This document shows positions 36,607 to 46,024 of a stretch of DNA of 64,000 nucleotides, piece after piece; position 1 is the stretch's first letter, and each line of letters begins with the position of its first letter. The DNA lies in assembly GCA_964291635.2 (NCBI GenBank), contig OZ219890.1, positions 186,001-250,000 of the forward strand, given 5' to 3'. The notes beneath the pieces were generated by a model, which saw only the letters and a program-made list of their open reading frames with translations, was not told where the DNA came from and made no database searches. Position numbers and translations under genes: made by a program. This stretch comes from JAPPHA01 sp964291635 (GTDB lineage: Bacteria > Pseudomonadota > Alphaproteobacteria > Rhodobacterales > Rhodobacteraceae).

Positions 36607-37404
36607 TCAGACGGCAACCAAACGGGTCAGTATGCCCACCGAGCACATCAGCCAACCGAAACAGCACGCCACGACCAAGCCATCGAAACGGTCGATGAGA
36701 CCACCATGTCCGGGGATCAAACGGCCGCCGTCCTTTGCCCCTGCCCTGCGTTTGATGGCCGATTCGGCAAGATCTCCGATCTGGGACGACGCAGACAGAA
36801 CAACTGCCAGCAGGAGTGCGCTGATCATGGTCAATCCTGACATCCAGTAAACCATACCAACGCCAACAGCCAGGAACCACCCTCCGACGACTCCCGACCA
36901 TGTCTTGTTCGGGCTGATGGCTGGCCAGAATTTCGGTCCGCCCACGAGGCGGCCGACCATGTATCCTCCCGTATCGGTGGCTATGACGACCATGACGACA
37001 AGGGATGCCAGCATCAGGCCGCACTCCGACCTGATTGTCGCGAGACCAAGAAAACCTGCGACCACAACCGCCAGTGCCGCCGCGACGGCATGGGGCGACG
37101 GCTTCGTCACGACAATTGCAACCGCGACGACCCAGAAAGGGGACCCGATCCAGAGAAGGCCGGGGACCAGCAGCGAAAACAAGGCAGCGCCCGCGGCGGC
37201 GCCGGCAAGGAACGCGGATGCCCATCCGGAATCCGGCCAGTGCATCGCCGCAATTTCCCACGAGATGACTGCCGCGGCAATTGAGAGGACCCCGGCAAAT
37301 ACCAGGCCGCCCATCCACAAGGAGGTCAGGCCAATGGCGGCAAGAAACACGGATGACAGAATTCGTGTACCAAGATCTTCAAAACTCAGCCGCGCCCAAG
37401 GCAT
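36607..37404 (-). CDS. cdsA: CdsA, phosphatidate cytidylyltransferase
   Basis: A 265-residue integral membrane enzyme making CDP-diacylglycerol for phospholipid synthesis. About seven helices precede the signature AIKRRAGAKDGGRLIPGHGG followed by DRFD. ATG 37404 is chosen because it begins 2 bp after the uppS stop; the longer upstream frame runs inside uppS and does not resemble CdsA. Confidence 0.95.
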   Translation of the reverse strand: MPWARLSFEDLGTRILSSVFLAAIGLTSLWMGGLVFAGVLSIAAAVISWEIAAMHWPDSGWASAFLAGAAAGAALFSLLVPGLLWIGSPFWVVAVAIVVTKPSPHAVAAALAVVVAGFLGLATIRSECGLMLASLVVMVVIATDTGGYMVGRLVGGPKFWPAISPNKTWSGVVGGWFLAVGVGMVYWMSGLTMISALLLAVVLSASSQIGDLAESAIKRRAGAKDGGRLIPGHGGLIDRFDGLVVACCFGWLMCSVGILTRLVAV

Positions 37405-37406
37405 GG

Positions 37407-38147
37407 TCAGGCGGTGACACCGGCAATCCTGCCAAACCGACGTTCCCGCTTGCCGTATTGGTCGAGTACACTGTGAAACATGTCGGCCGAAAAGTCCGGC
37501 CACTCCGTCTTGACAAAGGCAAACTCGGCATAGGCCGATTGCCACAAGAGGAAATTGGAGAGCCGCATTTCGCCTGATGTCCGGATCACGAGGTCCGGGT
37601 CAGGCACTTCGGCGGTATCCAGAAATGAAGACATCGTCATTTCCGTTACGCTGTCAGGGTCAAGTTCGCCTTCGCGCACGGCAACCGCAATACGCCGAAC
37701 CGCCCGCGTGATCTCATCCCGCGCCCCGTAATACAGGGCAACGGTCAAGTTTAGCCGGGAATTGTGCTCCGTTTCTCTTTCCAGCCAGTGCGCCAGTTCC
37801 TGCAACCTGCAGTCAAGGCGGGAAAGGTCACCGATAAAACGAACCCGAATTCCTGCATCAACCAGTTGTCGCGCCTCGGACCGAATGTACTTGTGAAAGA
37901 GGCCCATGAGCGCGGCGACCTCTTCTTCGGAGCGCTTACTGTTCTCGGTGGAGAAGGCGAAAAGCGTCAGGTATTCGATTCCGGCATCCAGCGACGCCTT
38001 GAGAATTTCCCGTACGCGCGCTGCGCCCCTGACATGCCCGCGGATTCGCTCCTTCCCGCGGCGTACGGCCCAACGGCCATTCCCATCCATTATGATGGCA
38101 ACCGACCTCGGCACTTCGTTGGCATCTTCCGGCGCCGTTTCAAACAT
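37407..38147 (-). CDS. uppS: UppS, undecaprenyl diphosphate synthase
   Basis: A 246-residue cis-prenyltransferase that makes the C55 lipid carrier for cell wall synthesis. Catalytic Asp21 lies in IIMDGNGRWA. FAFSTEN and the C-terminal DLVIRTSGEMRLSNFLLWQ are conserved. It lies between frr and cdsA. Confidence 0.96.
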   Translation of the reverse strand: MFETAPEDANEVPRSVAIIMDGNGRWAVRRGKERIRGHVRGAARVREILKASLDAGIEYLTLFAFSTENSKRSEEEVAALMGLFHKYIRSEARQLVDAGIRVRFIGDLSRLDCRLQELAHWLERETEHNSRLNLTVALYYGARDEITRAVRRIAVAVREGELDPDSVTEMTMSSFLDTAEVPDPDLVIRTSGEMRLSNFLLWQSAYAEFAFVKTEWPDFSADMFHSVLDQYGKRERRFGRIAGVTA

Positions 38148-38186
38148 TCGAAAACCCGTGCTGGCAAAAGAAAATCCGGCGGGTCG

Positions 38187-38747
38187 CTAGACCTGCATGA
38201 TCTCTTCCTGCTTGACCTTGAGAGCTTCGTCGATCGATGCAATTGCGTCGTCTGTCAGAACCTGAATCTCGTCGGACCAGAGCCGCTGGTCATCTTCGCC
38301 CATGCCTTCCGCTTTCGCGGCCTTTATCTGGTCCATACCGTCACGACGAACATTTCGTACGGCAATTCGGGCGCCTTCCGCATATTTTCCTGCAACCCGC
38401 GCGAGTTCCCTGCGCCTCTCCTCGTTGAGTTCCGGAATCGGCAAGCGAAGAATTGTCCCGTCAACGACAGGGTTGAGGCCAAGACCGGAATCCCTGATTG
38501 CCTTGTCGACCGCAGAGACCAGGCTCCTGTCCCAAACATTGACCGTAATCATGCGCGGATCAGGTACATTGACCGTGGCGCACTGATTGACGGGAAGCTG
38601 GGAACCGTAGGCCGGCACCGTGACCGGGTCCAGGATCGCAATAGACGCGCGTCCGGTTCTGAGACCGGCGAAATCCTGCCTGAGAACCGATACGGCACCA
38701 TCCATCCGGCGCTTGAGATCATCGACATCAATATCAATATCAGCCAT
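38187..38747 (-). CDS. frr: Ribosome recycling factor
   Basis: A 186-residue protein that splits post-termination ribosomes with EF-G. Family marks are GLRTGRASIAILDPV, the YGSQLPVNQCATV stretch, IPELNEERRRELAR and VRNVRRDGMDQIK. ATG 38747, with GGAAGGGG upstream, gives the standard length of about 185 residues. Confidence 0.96.
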   Translation of the reverse strand: MADIDIDVDDLKRRMDGAVSVLRQDFAGLRTGRASIAILDPVTVPAYGSQLPVNQCATVNVPDPRMITVNVWDRSLVSAVDKAIRDSGLGLNPVVDGTILRLPIPELNEERRRELARVAGKYAEGARIAVRNVRRDGMDQIKAAKAEGMGEDDQRLWSDEIQVLTDDAIASIDEALKVKQEEIMQV

Positions 38748-38835
38748 TGGTTTCCCCTTCCGGTGTCCTCCTGGCGCCGACATCGTCCGGACTGCGTGTC
38801 ACCGGTTGAACTCCCTCTCGATCCGGTTCCGTCGT

Positions 38836-39612
38836 TCAACGCGACCTGGATCGGCCGACGACGGAAAATCTTCCCTCTCCGCGAAGGATTCCCGCGAGAC
38901 CCCCCGATTCCTTTAGGGAAAATACAACAATCGGCAATCCATTGTCACGAGCGAGGGCAACCGCGGATGCGTCCATGACCTTGAGATTTTTCTGCAGAAC
39001 CTCATCGAAACTGACGTGATCGAAACGCCGTGCGTCCGGATGAGTCTTGGGGTCCTTATCGTACACGCCGTCGACCTGAGTACCCTTCAGAATCGCGTCG
39101 CAGGCCATTTCACTGGCCCTGAGTGCCGCAGCCGTGTCCGTGGTGAAATAGGGATTCCCGGTACCCGCAGCGAAGATGCAGACGCGTCCTTTTTCCAGGT
39201 GGCGGACGGCCCGTCGCCAGATATAGGGCTCACACACTTCATCCATCGGAATCGCCGATGCGACCCTGGTAAAAACCCCCATCGACTCCAGTGCACCCTG
39301 AAGTGCGAGTGCATTCATGACCGTCGCAAGCATTCCCATGTAGTCGGCCGTCGTGCGTGCCACTCCATCAGCCGATCCTTCGATTCCCCGGTAAATGTTG
39401 CCTCCGCCGACAACCAGGCACAACTCGACCCCGAGCAAACGGACCGCTCTGATTTCTTCCGCAATATGGCGAACCATCGGAGGGTGGAGGCCGAACCCGA
39501 GATCGCCCATCAGCGACTCACCCGAAATCTTCAGCAGTACTCGCCTGTACTTGAGCGACGGTCCCCGGGTTAATGTACCTGCCTTTTCGTCCGACATCCC
39601 TTTGACCGTCAC
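38836..39612 (-). CDS. pyrH: PyrH, UMP kinase
   Basis: A 258-residue amino acid kinase-fold enzyme that phosphorylates UMP. KISGESLMG, VVGGGNIYRG and the C-terminal SLKESGGLAGIL region are visible. GTG 39612, preceded by GAGGAA, is preferred over ATG 39597, which lies too close to its purine-rich stretch. In most relatives rpsB and tsf come just upstream; here a 306 bp gap and divergent miaA follow instead. It heads the long minus-strand operon. Confidence 0.95.
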   Translation of the reverse strand: MTVKGMSDEKAGTLTRGPSLKYRRVLLKISGESLMGDLGFGLHPPMVRHIAEEIRAVRLLGVELCLVVGGGNIYRGIEGSADGVARTTADYMGMLATVMNALALQGALESMGVFTRVASAIPMDEVCEPYIWRRAVRHLEKGRVCIFAAGTGNPYFTTDTAAALRASEMACDAILKGTQVDGVYDKDPKTHPDARRFDHVSFDEVLQKNLKVMDASAVALARDNGLPIVVFSLKESGGLAGILRGEGRFSVVGRSRSR

Positions 39613-39918
39613 CGTTTCCTCACTGTGGGTACTGACTGTAGCAATCGCAAGGTTTTTTCAACGGCGAAAATCCGAATATCCCGGGCGGTTGCCGCCAAAC
39701 CCGCATGTGATTGCGGAATATACGGGTTCCTTGGGCACCAGATCCAACAATGGTCAATCGCCTCACGCGTTCGATCGAACGATTGACGTCCGGCATCGCA
39801 TTGGCGCCGGAGCCATACCTCGGTGCCGCATCCGGGAACCAGCACTCCGAACATTTGCGTAGACGACCCGTGCGACCGAACGCAATGAACCGAATTGACT
39901 TAAACTTTTGCGGCATTA
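39613..39918. other. Divergent promoter region pyrH/miaA
   Basis: About 306 bp separate the starts of the long pyrH operon and miaA. No gene is visible. Both promoters should lie here but I cannot select convincing -35/-10 pairs. Confidence 0.5.
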
Positions 39919-40845
39919 ATGCATGATCTCATGATGAGTGCGCCTGGCCGCCCGATACTTATTGCCGGGCCAACCGCTTCGGGCAAATCTTCGTTGGCCC
40001 TTGAGCTTGCCCGACACACGCACGGTTGCATCATCAACGCCGACGCCTTGCAGGTATACGCGTGTTGGAAGATCCTGACGGCTCGGCCGGGCGATCAGGA
40101 CATGGCGATTTGCCCGCACCGGCTTTTTGGCTATGTCGGGATGAACGAACCGTATTCGGTGGGCAGATGGCTGCGCGATTTGAAGACCGTTCTTGTGAAA
40201 TGCCGGTCTCACGACCTTCGTCCGATTATCGTCGGGGGAACGGGGCTGTACCTGACCTCCCTGACCACCGGATTGATCGCAATCCCGGAAATACCACGGG
40301 TTGTGCGCGACGAGGCCGACCGGATACGCCTCGAAACTCCGGCCCGATTCAGCGAGGACCTGCTGAGGTATGACCCGGAGACTGCCAACGCTATCGATGT
40401 CCGCAATCCCGTTCGCGCCCAAAGGGCCTGGGAGGTCCTGACAGCGACCGGAATTGGAATGGCACAGTGGCATCGAACCCCGCATTCTCCGGTTTTGCCG
40501 ATGTCTTCCGCCCGTGCCTTTGTCATAGGCGCGGCGGCGGAATGGCTCTTGCCCCGCATCAGGAGCAGATTTGAACACATGGTTTCCCGAGGCGCGCTTG
40601 ACGAGGTCCGCTCTGCCCTGGGTTCAGGTTACGATCGACGAAAACCGTCGTGCAAGGCGCTCGGGGCCAGGGAACTGGTATCGTTCCTCAACGGCGACCT
40701 TTCACTCCCCGAAGCAATCGAACAGGCGACAATTCGCACACGGCAATTCGCCAAACGCCAGAGAACCTGGTTTCGCAACAAGATGGCTGACTGGGAATGT
40801 GTCGCGGCGGGCATCAGCGCCAAGGACCTGATCCAAAGGCTTTAG
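39919..40845 (+). CDS. miaA: MiaA, tRNA dimethylallyltransferase
   Basis: A 308-residue enzyme that adds an isopentenyl group to A37 of tRNAs reading U-starting codons. The P-loop GPTASGKSS is at residues 17-25. The catalytic Asp sits in IINADALQVYA, where most family members have DSMQVY, so Ser-Met is replaced by Ala-Leu. VGGTGLYL and the C-terminal RTRQFAKRQRTWFRN are conserved. It stands alone on the plus strand. The isoprenyl donor comes from the MEP pathway, whose IspDF and Dxr enzymes are also in this window. Confidence 0.94.
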   Translation: MHDLMMSAPGRPILIAGPTASGKSSLALELARHTHGCIINADALQVYACWKILTARPGDQDMAICPHRLFGYVGMNEPYSVGRWLRDLKTVLVKCRSHDLRPIIVGGTGLYLTSLTTGLIAIPEIPRVVRDEADRIRLETPARFSEDLLRYDPETANAIDVRNPVRAQRAWEVLTATGIGMAQWHRTPHSPVLPMSSARAFVIGAAAEWLLPRIRSRFEHMVSRGALDEVRSALGSGYDRRKPSCKALGARELVSFLNGDLSLPEAIEQATIRTRQFAKRQRTWFRNKMADWECVAAGISAKDLIQRL

Positions 40846-40868
40846 CCGCCGTTTCCCGGAACTGGGAG

Positions 40869-40896
40869 TTGAAGACTTGGATCGTTTGAAGACTTG
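40869..40896. repeat. Short direct repeat after miaA
   Basis: TTGAAGACTTG occurs twice, at 40869-40879 and 40886-40896, a 17 bp period in the 77 bp gap between the convergent miaA and vapC genes. No function is apparent. Confidence 0.4.
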
Positions 40897-40922
40897 ATCA
40901 TGCAATTATGGCGGCGGGACAG

Positions 40923-41333
40923 TTATCCGTCTTGCGTTGCTTCCAAGCCGAAAAGCCGAATACCCATTGCACGGGCCACGGCATTCATCCGCCGGTCGTA
41001 GCTCGCGAGTACGACCCCCTGCCCGTGTTCGGTCAGATATTCGCACGACGCAAGATGCAGGGCATCAAGGGTCCGTAGCGCCTTGGTGCCGGGAAAGGCG
41101 TCCAACGCCCGCGCGAGCACAGACGGGTAAAGCTCAAGCATTGCGACGCGCCCGATCAGCCAGCGCGCCGCCTCGCCGTGGGACTTACCGAGCCCGCGCG
41201 CATTCAGCAGGGTCCATACTTCGAACTCCAGAAGCCGGCTCGAAAACAAGGTCTCTTCCCAGAGCGAACCGGGTGGTTGACGATCCTCGGCAAGAAGATG
41301 AGCGAGCGCGACGGACGTATCGAAATAGATCAC
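40923..41333 (-). CDS. VapC-type PIN-domain toxin
   Basis: A 136-residue PIN-domain ribonuclease toxin. The acidic active-site residues are in YFDTSVA (Asp5), EFEVWTLLNARG, and TLDALHLAS, with a further Asp in ASYDRRM. Its start overlaps the antitoxin stop as ATGA, the usual coupling. Known relatives cut tRNA or other RNAs and are neutralised by the partner protein. Confidence 0.88.
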   Translation of the reverse strand: MIYFDTSVALAHLLAEDRQPPGSLWEETLFSSRLLEFEVWTLLNARGLGKSHGEAARWLIGRVAMLELYPSVLARALDAFPGTKALRTLDALHLASCEYLTEHGQGVVLASYDRRMNAVARAMGIRLFGLEATQDG

Positions 41334-41623
41334 CGGTCGCGCCGACTCTCGTCCAGCCCGGCAAGTATTTCATCCGGCATCGCCACCGGGGCGGGTTTGG
41401 GCGGAGGCCCCGAAGCGGTCAGCCTAGGTGGACTCACCACGCCCGACCGAACCGCGTCAGCCAGAAACGCATCAGCAAGAATCGGATTCCTGGTCTCCAG
41501 GAGCGGGCCGAGTTCCGCCACGATCTGATCCCGATCGGTCACCAGGATTGTCTCGCCGGACTCCGCAAGCCGGACATATTCGCTCAGCTTACTATTCAGA
41601 ACCTTGATCCCGACAGATCTCAT
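41330..41623 (-). CDS. Phd/YefM-type antitoxin
   Basis: A 97-residue antitoxin partner of the PIN-domain toxin. The N-terminal part VLNSKLSEYVRLAESGETILVT matches the Phd/YefM DNA-binding fold, and the Pro-rich C-terminal tail would wrap the toxin. ATG 41623 is preferred because it begins right at the domain; a start at 41668 would add an unlike leader. The pair probably represses its own promoter, which must lie just above 41623. Confidence 0.82.
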   Translation of the reverse strand: MRSVGIKVLNSKLSEYVRLAESGETILVTDRDQIVAELGPLLETRNPILADAFLADAVRSGVVSPPRLTASGPPPKPAPVAMPDEILAGLDESRRDR

Positions 41624-41668
41624 ATCGCAAATAAAGTAGCGACCGGTCGCAACTTCGTTAAGCACCAT

Positions 41669-42408
41669 TGCGAAACGCCTTACATCCGAGGCGAGTTGTT
41701 CCCTCTCATTCCATCCGACGGACTACCCGTCCGGTCAGGTCTATTCGGGTTTCCACCGCCATTGCCCTTGAGGCGCGCTGCTCCCGCTTCCGCCGCTGCT
41801 CTTGCGTTCACCGCCACGACCACTGTCCCTGGCGCCGGCTCTTCCTTTTCCATTCTGGTCCAATTGGTCCACGATTGAACTGCATCGGCGAAATACCATC
41901 CCTCTATATAGAAGGGGAATTGACTTCCAAATTCGAACACGCCCCGTTTGGAGGCAAATTTGACTTTCACAAGCAAACTGTTCGTTAGGCGCCATTTGGT
42001 CCTCGTCAGGAATCCTTTTGATCGTATCGCCGCGAAAATATGGCGCGCACATCGTTCGATGTTTCTGCTTCCGGATCTCGATATTCCGTCCAAGGGAAAT
42101 TTCAACTCCATTTCACAGTTCCCGCTAGGTGTCATTCACTTTCGAATTGCCGAAATCCGTGTTCGGATTAAGGCGTGCCTGGTTGAAATACCCCGATCTT
42201 CGCGCCGAAATATGTATGTATGGGATGTGAGTGTAGCCGGATTGCGGTTCAGTTTCGGCCGATTTCGACCTCGACTCGCCGACTTCGCGACAATTGGCGA
42301 CCGGCCGCCTGATCGATGCGAGACTCGACAAATCCGGAAACAGACCCTAAGTTGTGTAACCCCAAACAATCGTCAAATGATATTCACAGTTAATCGGAGA
42401 AAAATGAC
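41669..42408. other. Gene-free stretch before the peptide ABC operon
   Basis: About 740 bp, lower in GC than its surroundings from about 41880 on. No reading frame gives a recognisable protein. It probably contains the promoters of the toxin-antitoxin pair and the ABC operon. Confidence 0.45.
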
Positions 42409-43989
42409 ATGAATGACATAAGAGCTTTGCAACAACGATTTCGAGATGGCGGGATCAGCCGTCGCGATTTTCTGGTGGCAATGAGCGCACTTGGCGTATC
42501 AGCCGTTGCCGCAGAAGGATATCTGTCATCGGCCAGCGCCCTCGCGGCGACGCCTCGCAAGGGCGGCTCAGTCGTGTTTGCCAACAACCTGCACGGTCCT
42601 GACGACCAGATGGACCCGATGCTGTTCACATCGGGTATCGACTACACGCGGGGACGGGCAACCTACAACAACCTGACCCAGATTCTGGATGACATGACTC
42701 TCCACCCCGAACTCGCCGAGGAGTGGAGCGTCAATTCGGATGCGACCGAATTCACTTTCAAGATTCGAAAGGGTGTCGAATTCCACGATGGCTCGCCGCT
42801 GACCGCTGATGATGTTGTCTGGACCATGAACCGGCATCTTGGCGAGGAATCTCCCTCGACGGCCAAGGCCCTTGTCGCGTCCGTGAAAGAGTGGCGAAAA
42901 ATTGACAGCCATACTGTCAAAGCCGAACTCAACTCGCCGGACTCCGACTTGCCCATCAAGCTCGGTGAAAAGCAGTTCAAGATTGCGAAGATTGACACCG
43001 AGGACTTTCGCCAGGGAATCGGGACCGGCCCGTATGTGCTTGAGTCATTCGAGCCCGGCGTTCGTTCCGTCCACTCGCGGAATCCCAACTACTGGCGTGA
43101 CGGCCCAAATTTCGATGCCCTTGAAATTACCGCGATCACGGATCCCATTGCGCGAGTCAATGCGCTCATCGCGGGCGATGTCGACCTGATCGTCAATGTC
43201 GACGCCAAGAGCATTGATCTCGTCGACCAGGCAGAAGGCGTCAGGTTGGTCTCCACACCATCCGGTTTGTATGGCGGCATCTGCATCCTGAAAAACACGG
43301 AACCAGGATCGAACGACGACTTCGTCAAGGGGATGCAGTTCATTCAGGATCGCGAACGTGTCGTACGATCGATCCTGAAGGGACACGGAACGGTCGGGAA
43401 CGACCATCCGATCGGACCTGCATACGGTCCGGATCACTGTCAAGAGTTGGCGCAACGTCCGTTCGACCCCGATCAGGCAAAGTTCCATCTCGAAAAATCG
43501 GGCCTCACATCGGCTGAACTTTTCGTGGCGCCCGTAGCACCTGGATTGCTCGAAACCTGCCTCCTGATGCAGGCAAATCTGAAAAAGATCGGATTCGATC
43601 TTGCGATCAAGCAGGTTCCGACGGACGGTTACTGGGGTGCGGTCTGGATGAAGGAGCCCATGAACGTTGTTTCGTGGAACATGCGGCCCACGGCGAATGC
43701 AATGCTCGCAATCCAGTTCGCATCATCTTCCAGCTGGAATGACACGTTCTGGCACGACGAACGATTTGACCATCTGTTGAGTGCCCAGTTGGCCGAAACC
43801 GATTCTTCCGTTCGCCACGAGATGCTCTGCGAAATGCAGACGCTTGTCCACAATGGAAGTGGCATGGTGATTCCGGCACACACCAATGTTCTCGACGGAG
43901 TCAACGACAAGGTTCAAGGCATTCCGAATGTACCGCTCGGTGCAGTTGGCGCCTACGAATTCGTAGAGTTTGCTTGGTTGGAAGAGTGA
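42409..43989 (+). CDS. Peptide-type ABC substrate-binding protein (Tat-exported)
   Basis: A 526-residue family 5 solute-binding protein (DppA/OppA-like). It has a twin-arginine signal, SRRDFL followed by a hydrophobic stretch and a site near ALAA, so it should be exported folded by Tat. ELAEEWSVNSDATEFTFKIR and GVEFHDGSPLTADDVVWT are family signatures. It is followed by a hairpin and then two permeases and a fused double ATPase, making a complete importer. The ligand, a short peptide or other small molecule, cannot be told from sequence. Confidence 0.9.
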   Translation: MNDIRALQQRFRDGGISRRDFLVAMSALGVSAVAAEGYLSSASALAATPRKGGSVVFANNLHGPDDQMDPMLFTSGIDYTRGRATYNNLTQILDDMTLHPELAEEWSVNSDATEFTFKIRKGVEFHDGSPLTADDVVWTMNRHLGEESPSTAKALVASVKEWRKIDSHTVKAELNSPDSDLPIKLGEKQFKIAKIDTEDFRQGIGTGPYVLESFEPGVRSVHSRNPNYWRDGPNFDALEITAITDPIARVNALIAGDVDLIVNVDAKSIDLVDQAEGVRLVSTPSGLYGGICILKNTEPGSNDDFVKGMQFIQDRERVVRSILKGHGTVGNDHPIGPAYGPDHCQELAQRPFDPDQAKFHLEKSGLTSAELFVAPVAPGLLETCLLMQANLKKIGFDLAIKQVPTDGYWGAVWMKEPMNVVSWNMRPTANAMLAIQFASSSSWNDTFWHDERFDHLLSAQLAETDSSVRHEMLCEMQTLVHNGSGMVIPAHTNVLDGVNDKVQGIPNVPLGAVGAYEFVEFAWLEE

Positions 43990-44009
43990 TCTCTACCGAT
44001 AACCTTTTG

Positions 44010-44041
44010 CCGGCCTGCACAGGCTTCCCAGTGCAGGCCGG
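44010..44041 (+). terminator. Intercistronic hairpin after the binding-protein gene
   Basis: CCGGCCTGCAC (44010-44020) and GTGCAGGCCGG (44031-44041) form an 11 bp perfect stem with a 10-base loop, 20 bp beyond the stop codon. No T-run follows, so partial termination or protection of the upstream mRNA is likely, keeping the binding protein more abundant than the permeases. Confidence 0.6.
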
Positions 44042-44104
44042 ACGTTCGAAAGACGCTCGTTCGGAAATCCACGCACAGTCCCCAGTTCGACATCGTGATC
44101 AATC

Positions 44105-45073
44105 ATGTTGATCTCCGCCGTTCTCCGCCGGACGGCCGTAGGTGTACTGACCATGATCGTCGTATCGGTCATGATCTTTGTCGGAACGAGCGTCCTTCCC
44201 GGTGATGTGGCCAACATCATCCTGGGACAGATGGCCACCCCGGAGTCACTGGCAGCACTGCGCTCAAAACTCGGACTCGATCAACCGGCGTATATCCGGT
44301 ATTTCATGTGGCTTGGTGACATGGCAACGGGCGATCTCGGCATTTCCAAGGCCGGGGCCGGAGCTGCGACCATAGGCACTCCGATTTCGGAACTCATTGC
44401 TCCGCGAATCGTCAATACCTTGAGACTGTCGAGCATCGTAGCCCTGATCGCAGTGCCCCTGTCTTTGACCCTGGGATTGCTCGCAGCCATGTATCCAGGG
44501 TCTCACCTTGACAAATTCATCACGTTTACCACGCTCGGCCTGATTTCGGTTCCCGAGTTTCTTGTCGCGACTTTCCTCGTCCTGGTCGTTGCCGTCCAGT
44601 TGGAGTTGCTCCCGGCAACAGCCTACATCAGCGGAAAGGAAACTGGCCTCAAGTTGGTCAGGGCGCTCGCATTGCCGACACTGACCCTCGTCATCGTGGC
44701 ATCGTCACAGATTATGCGGATGACACGTGCAACCGTGCTCAACGTCATGAGTTCCCCGTACATCGAAATGGCGATCCTAAAGGGTGTCCCCAGAAAAAGG
44801 ATCATTCTTCGCCATGCTCTGTTCAACGCGATCGGACCGATCGTCAACGTAATCGCGCTCAATCTCGCCTACCTCGTCAGCGGCGTGGTCATCGTCGAGA
44901 CGATCTTTTCCTATCCGGGGTTGGCCAAGCTGATGGTCGACGCTGTTCAAACCCGTGACCTGCCGCTGGTTCAGGCCTGTGCCATGATCTTTTGCGCGAC
45001 CTATATCGTTCTGATCTTCATTGCCGACATGGCTTCGATCCTGTCGAATCCGAGATTGCGGCACCCGAAATGA
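44105..45073 (+). CDS. ABC permease, DppB type
   Basis: A 322-residue inner membrane permease with about six helices. The EAA loop KGVPRKRIILRHALFNA, which docks to the ATPase, and the C-terminal VVIVETIFSYPGLAKLMV are typical of DppB/OppB. It lies between the binding protein and the second permease. The next gene starts 9 bp after its stop. Confidence 0.9.
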   Translation: MLISAVLRRTAVGVLTMIVVSVMIFVGTSVLPGDVANIILGQMATPESLAALRSKLGLDQPAYIRYFMWLGDMATGDLGISKAGAGAATIGTPISELIAPRIVNTLRLSSIVALIAVPLSLTLGLLAAMYPGSHLDKFITFTTLGLISVPEFLVATFLVLVVAVQLELLPATAYISGKETGLKLVRALALPTLTLVIVASSQIMRMTRATVLNVMSSPYIEMAILKGVPRKRIILRHALFNAIGPIVNVIALNLAYLVSGVVIVETIFSYPGLAKLMVDAVQTRDLPLVQACAMIFCATYIVLIFIADMASILSNPRLRHPK

Positions 45074-45082
45074 GCCAAACAC

Positions 45083-46024
45083 TTGCCTGTTGAACCAAAA
45101 GACCCCACCCCGACCGTCCTGTCTGACTTCGACGAACTTCCGGATGCGCCCCCCCGGCGCAAGATCCGGTTTTCATGGGTAGGAAAAACGGCAGTTGGAA
45201 TTGTCATTTTCTGGGCCCTGATGGTGATCATTGGTCCCGGAATTGCTCCTTATCACGAGGCGGATTTCCTGGATGAAGCGCTGTTCATCGTTCCAGGTAG
45301 TGACGACCCCTACCCCCAGACAGACTTCCAGCCTCCCAGCAAGGTCGCTTACCTGGGAACGGATTATCTCGGCAGGGACACGCTTTCCCGGATACTCTAC
45401 GGCGCCCGTACGACAATCGGAATTTCACTGATTTCCACGTTGCTGGCCTATGCAGTGGGAATCACGCTCGGAATTCTGGCGGCCGTAGGGGGGGCTTTCA
45501 TTGACAGTACGCTCAGTCGACTGAACGATGCGATCCTCTCGATGCCAACCATCATGCTGGGACTGGTGGTCATCTCTGCCGTCGGAAGCACAATTCCCAT
45601 ATTGATCGTGCTCACGGGACTCATCTATGCCTCAAGCGTATTCCGCATCGCTCGCGCTTTCGGTCTGGACATCATGGTCAGCGATTTCGTCGATGCAGCT
45701 CGGGTCCGGGGAGAAGGGCTCTGGTGGATCATCAGCCGGGAAATCCTCCCAAACATGATCATGCCGATGGCGACTGATTTCGGGTTGCGGTTTGTTTATG
45801 TCATACTGTTCATTTCAAGCCTGAGCTTCCTGGGACTCGGTGTTCAGCCTCCACAGTCCGACTGGGGAAGCATGGTTCGTGAAAACCTGGCGGGCCTTCC
45901 TTACGGTGCCATCGCGCCGCTCGTTCCCGCGCTGGCCATTGCCACTTTGACGATCGCCATCAATTTGATCGTCGATGACGTCTCTGCATTCTCCGGCGGC
46001 AAACTTGCCAAGAGGATGATTTGA
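45083..46024 (+). CDS. ABC permease, DppC type
   Basis: A 313-residue inner membrane permease of the DppC/OppC type. It has an N-terminal cytosolic tail, a first helix, then LGTDYLGRDTLSRILYGARTT and the EAA loop RVRGEGLWWIISREILPN. The only start available before the conserved part is TTG 45083, because a stop lies in frame just upstream. Its stop overlaps the ATPase gene as TGATG. Confidence 0.9.
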   Translation: MPVEPKDPTPTVLSDFDELPDAPPRRKIRFSWVGKTAVGIVIFWALMVIIGPGIAPYHEADFLDEALFIVPGSDDPYPQTDFQPPSKVAYLGTDYLGRDTLSRILYGARTTIGISLISTLLAYAVGITLGILAAVGGAFIDSTLSRLNDAILSMPTIMLGLVVISAVGSTIPILIVLTGLIYASSVFRIARAFGLDIMVSDFVDAARVRGEGLWWIISREILPNMIMPMATDFGLRFVYVILFISSLSFLGLGVQPPQSDWGSMVRENLAGLPYGAIAPLVPALAIATLTIAINLIVDDVSAFSGGKLAKRMI

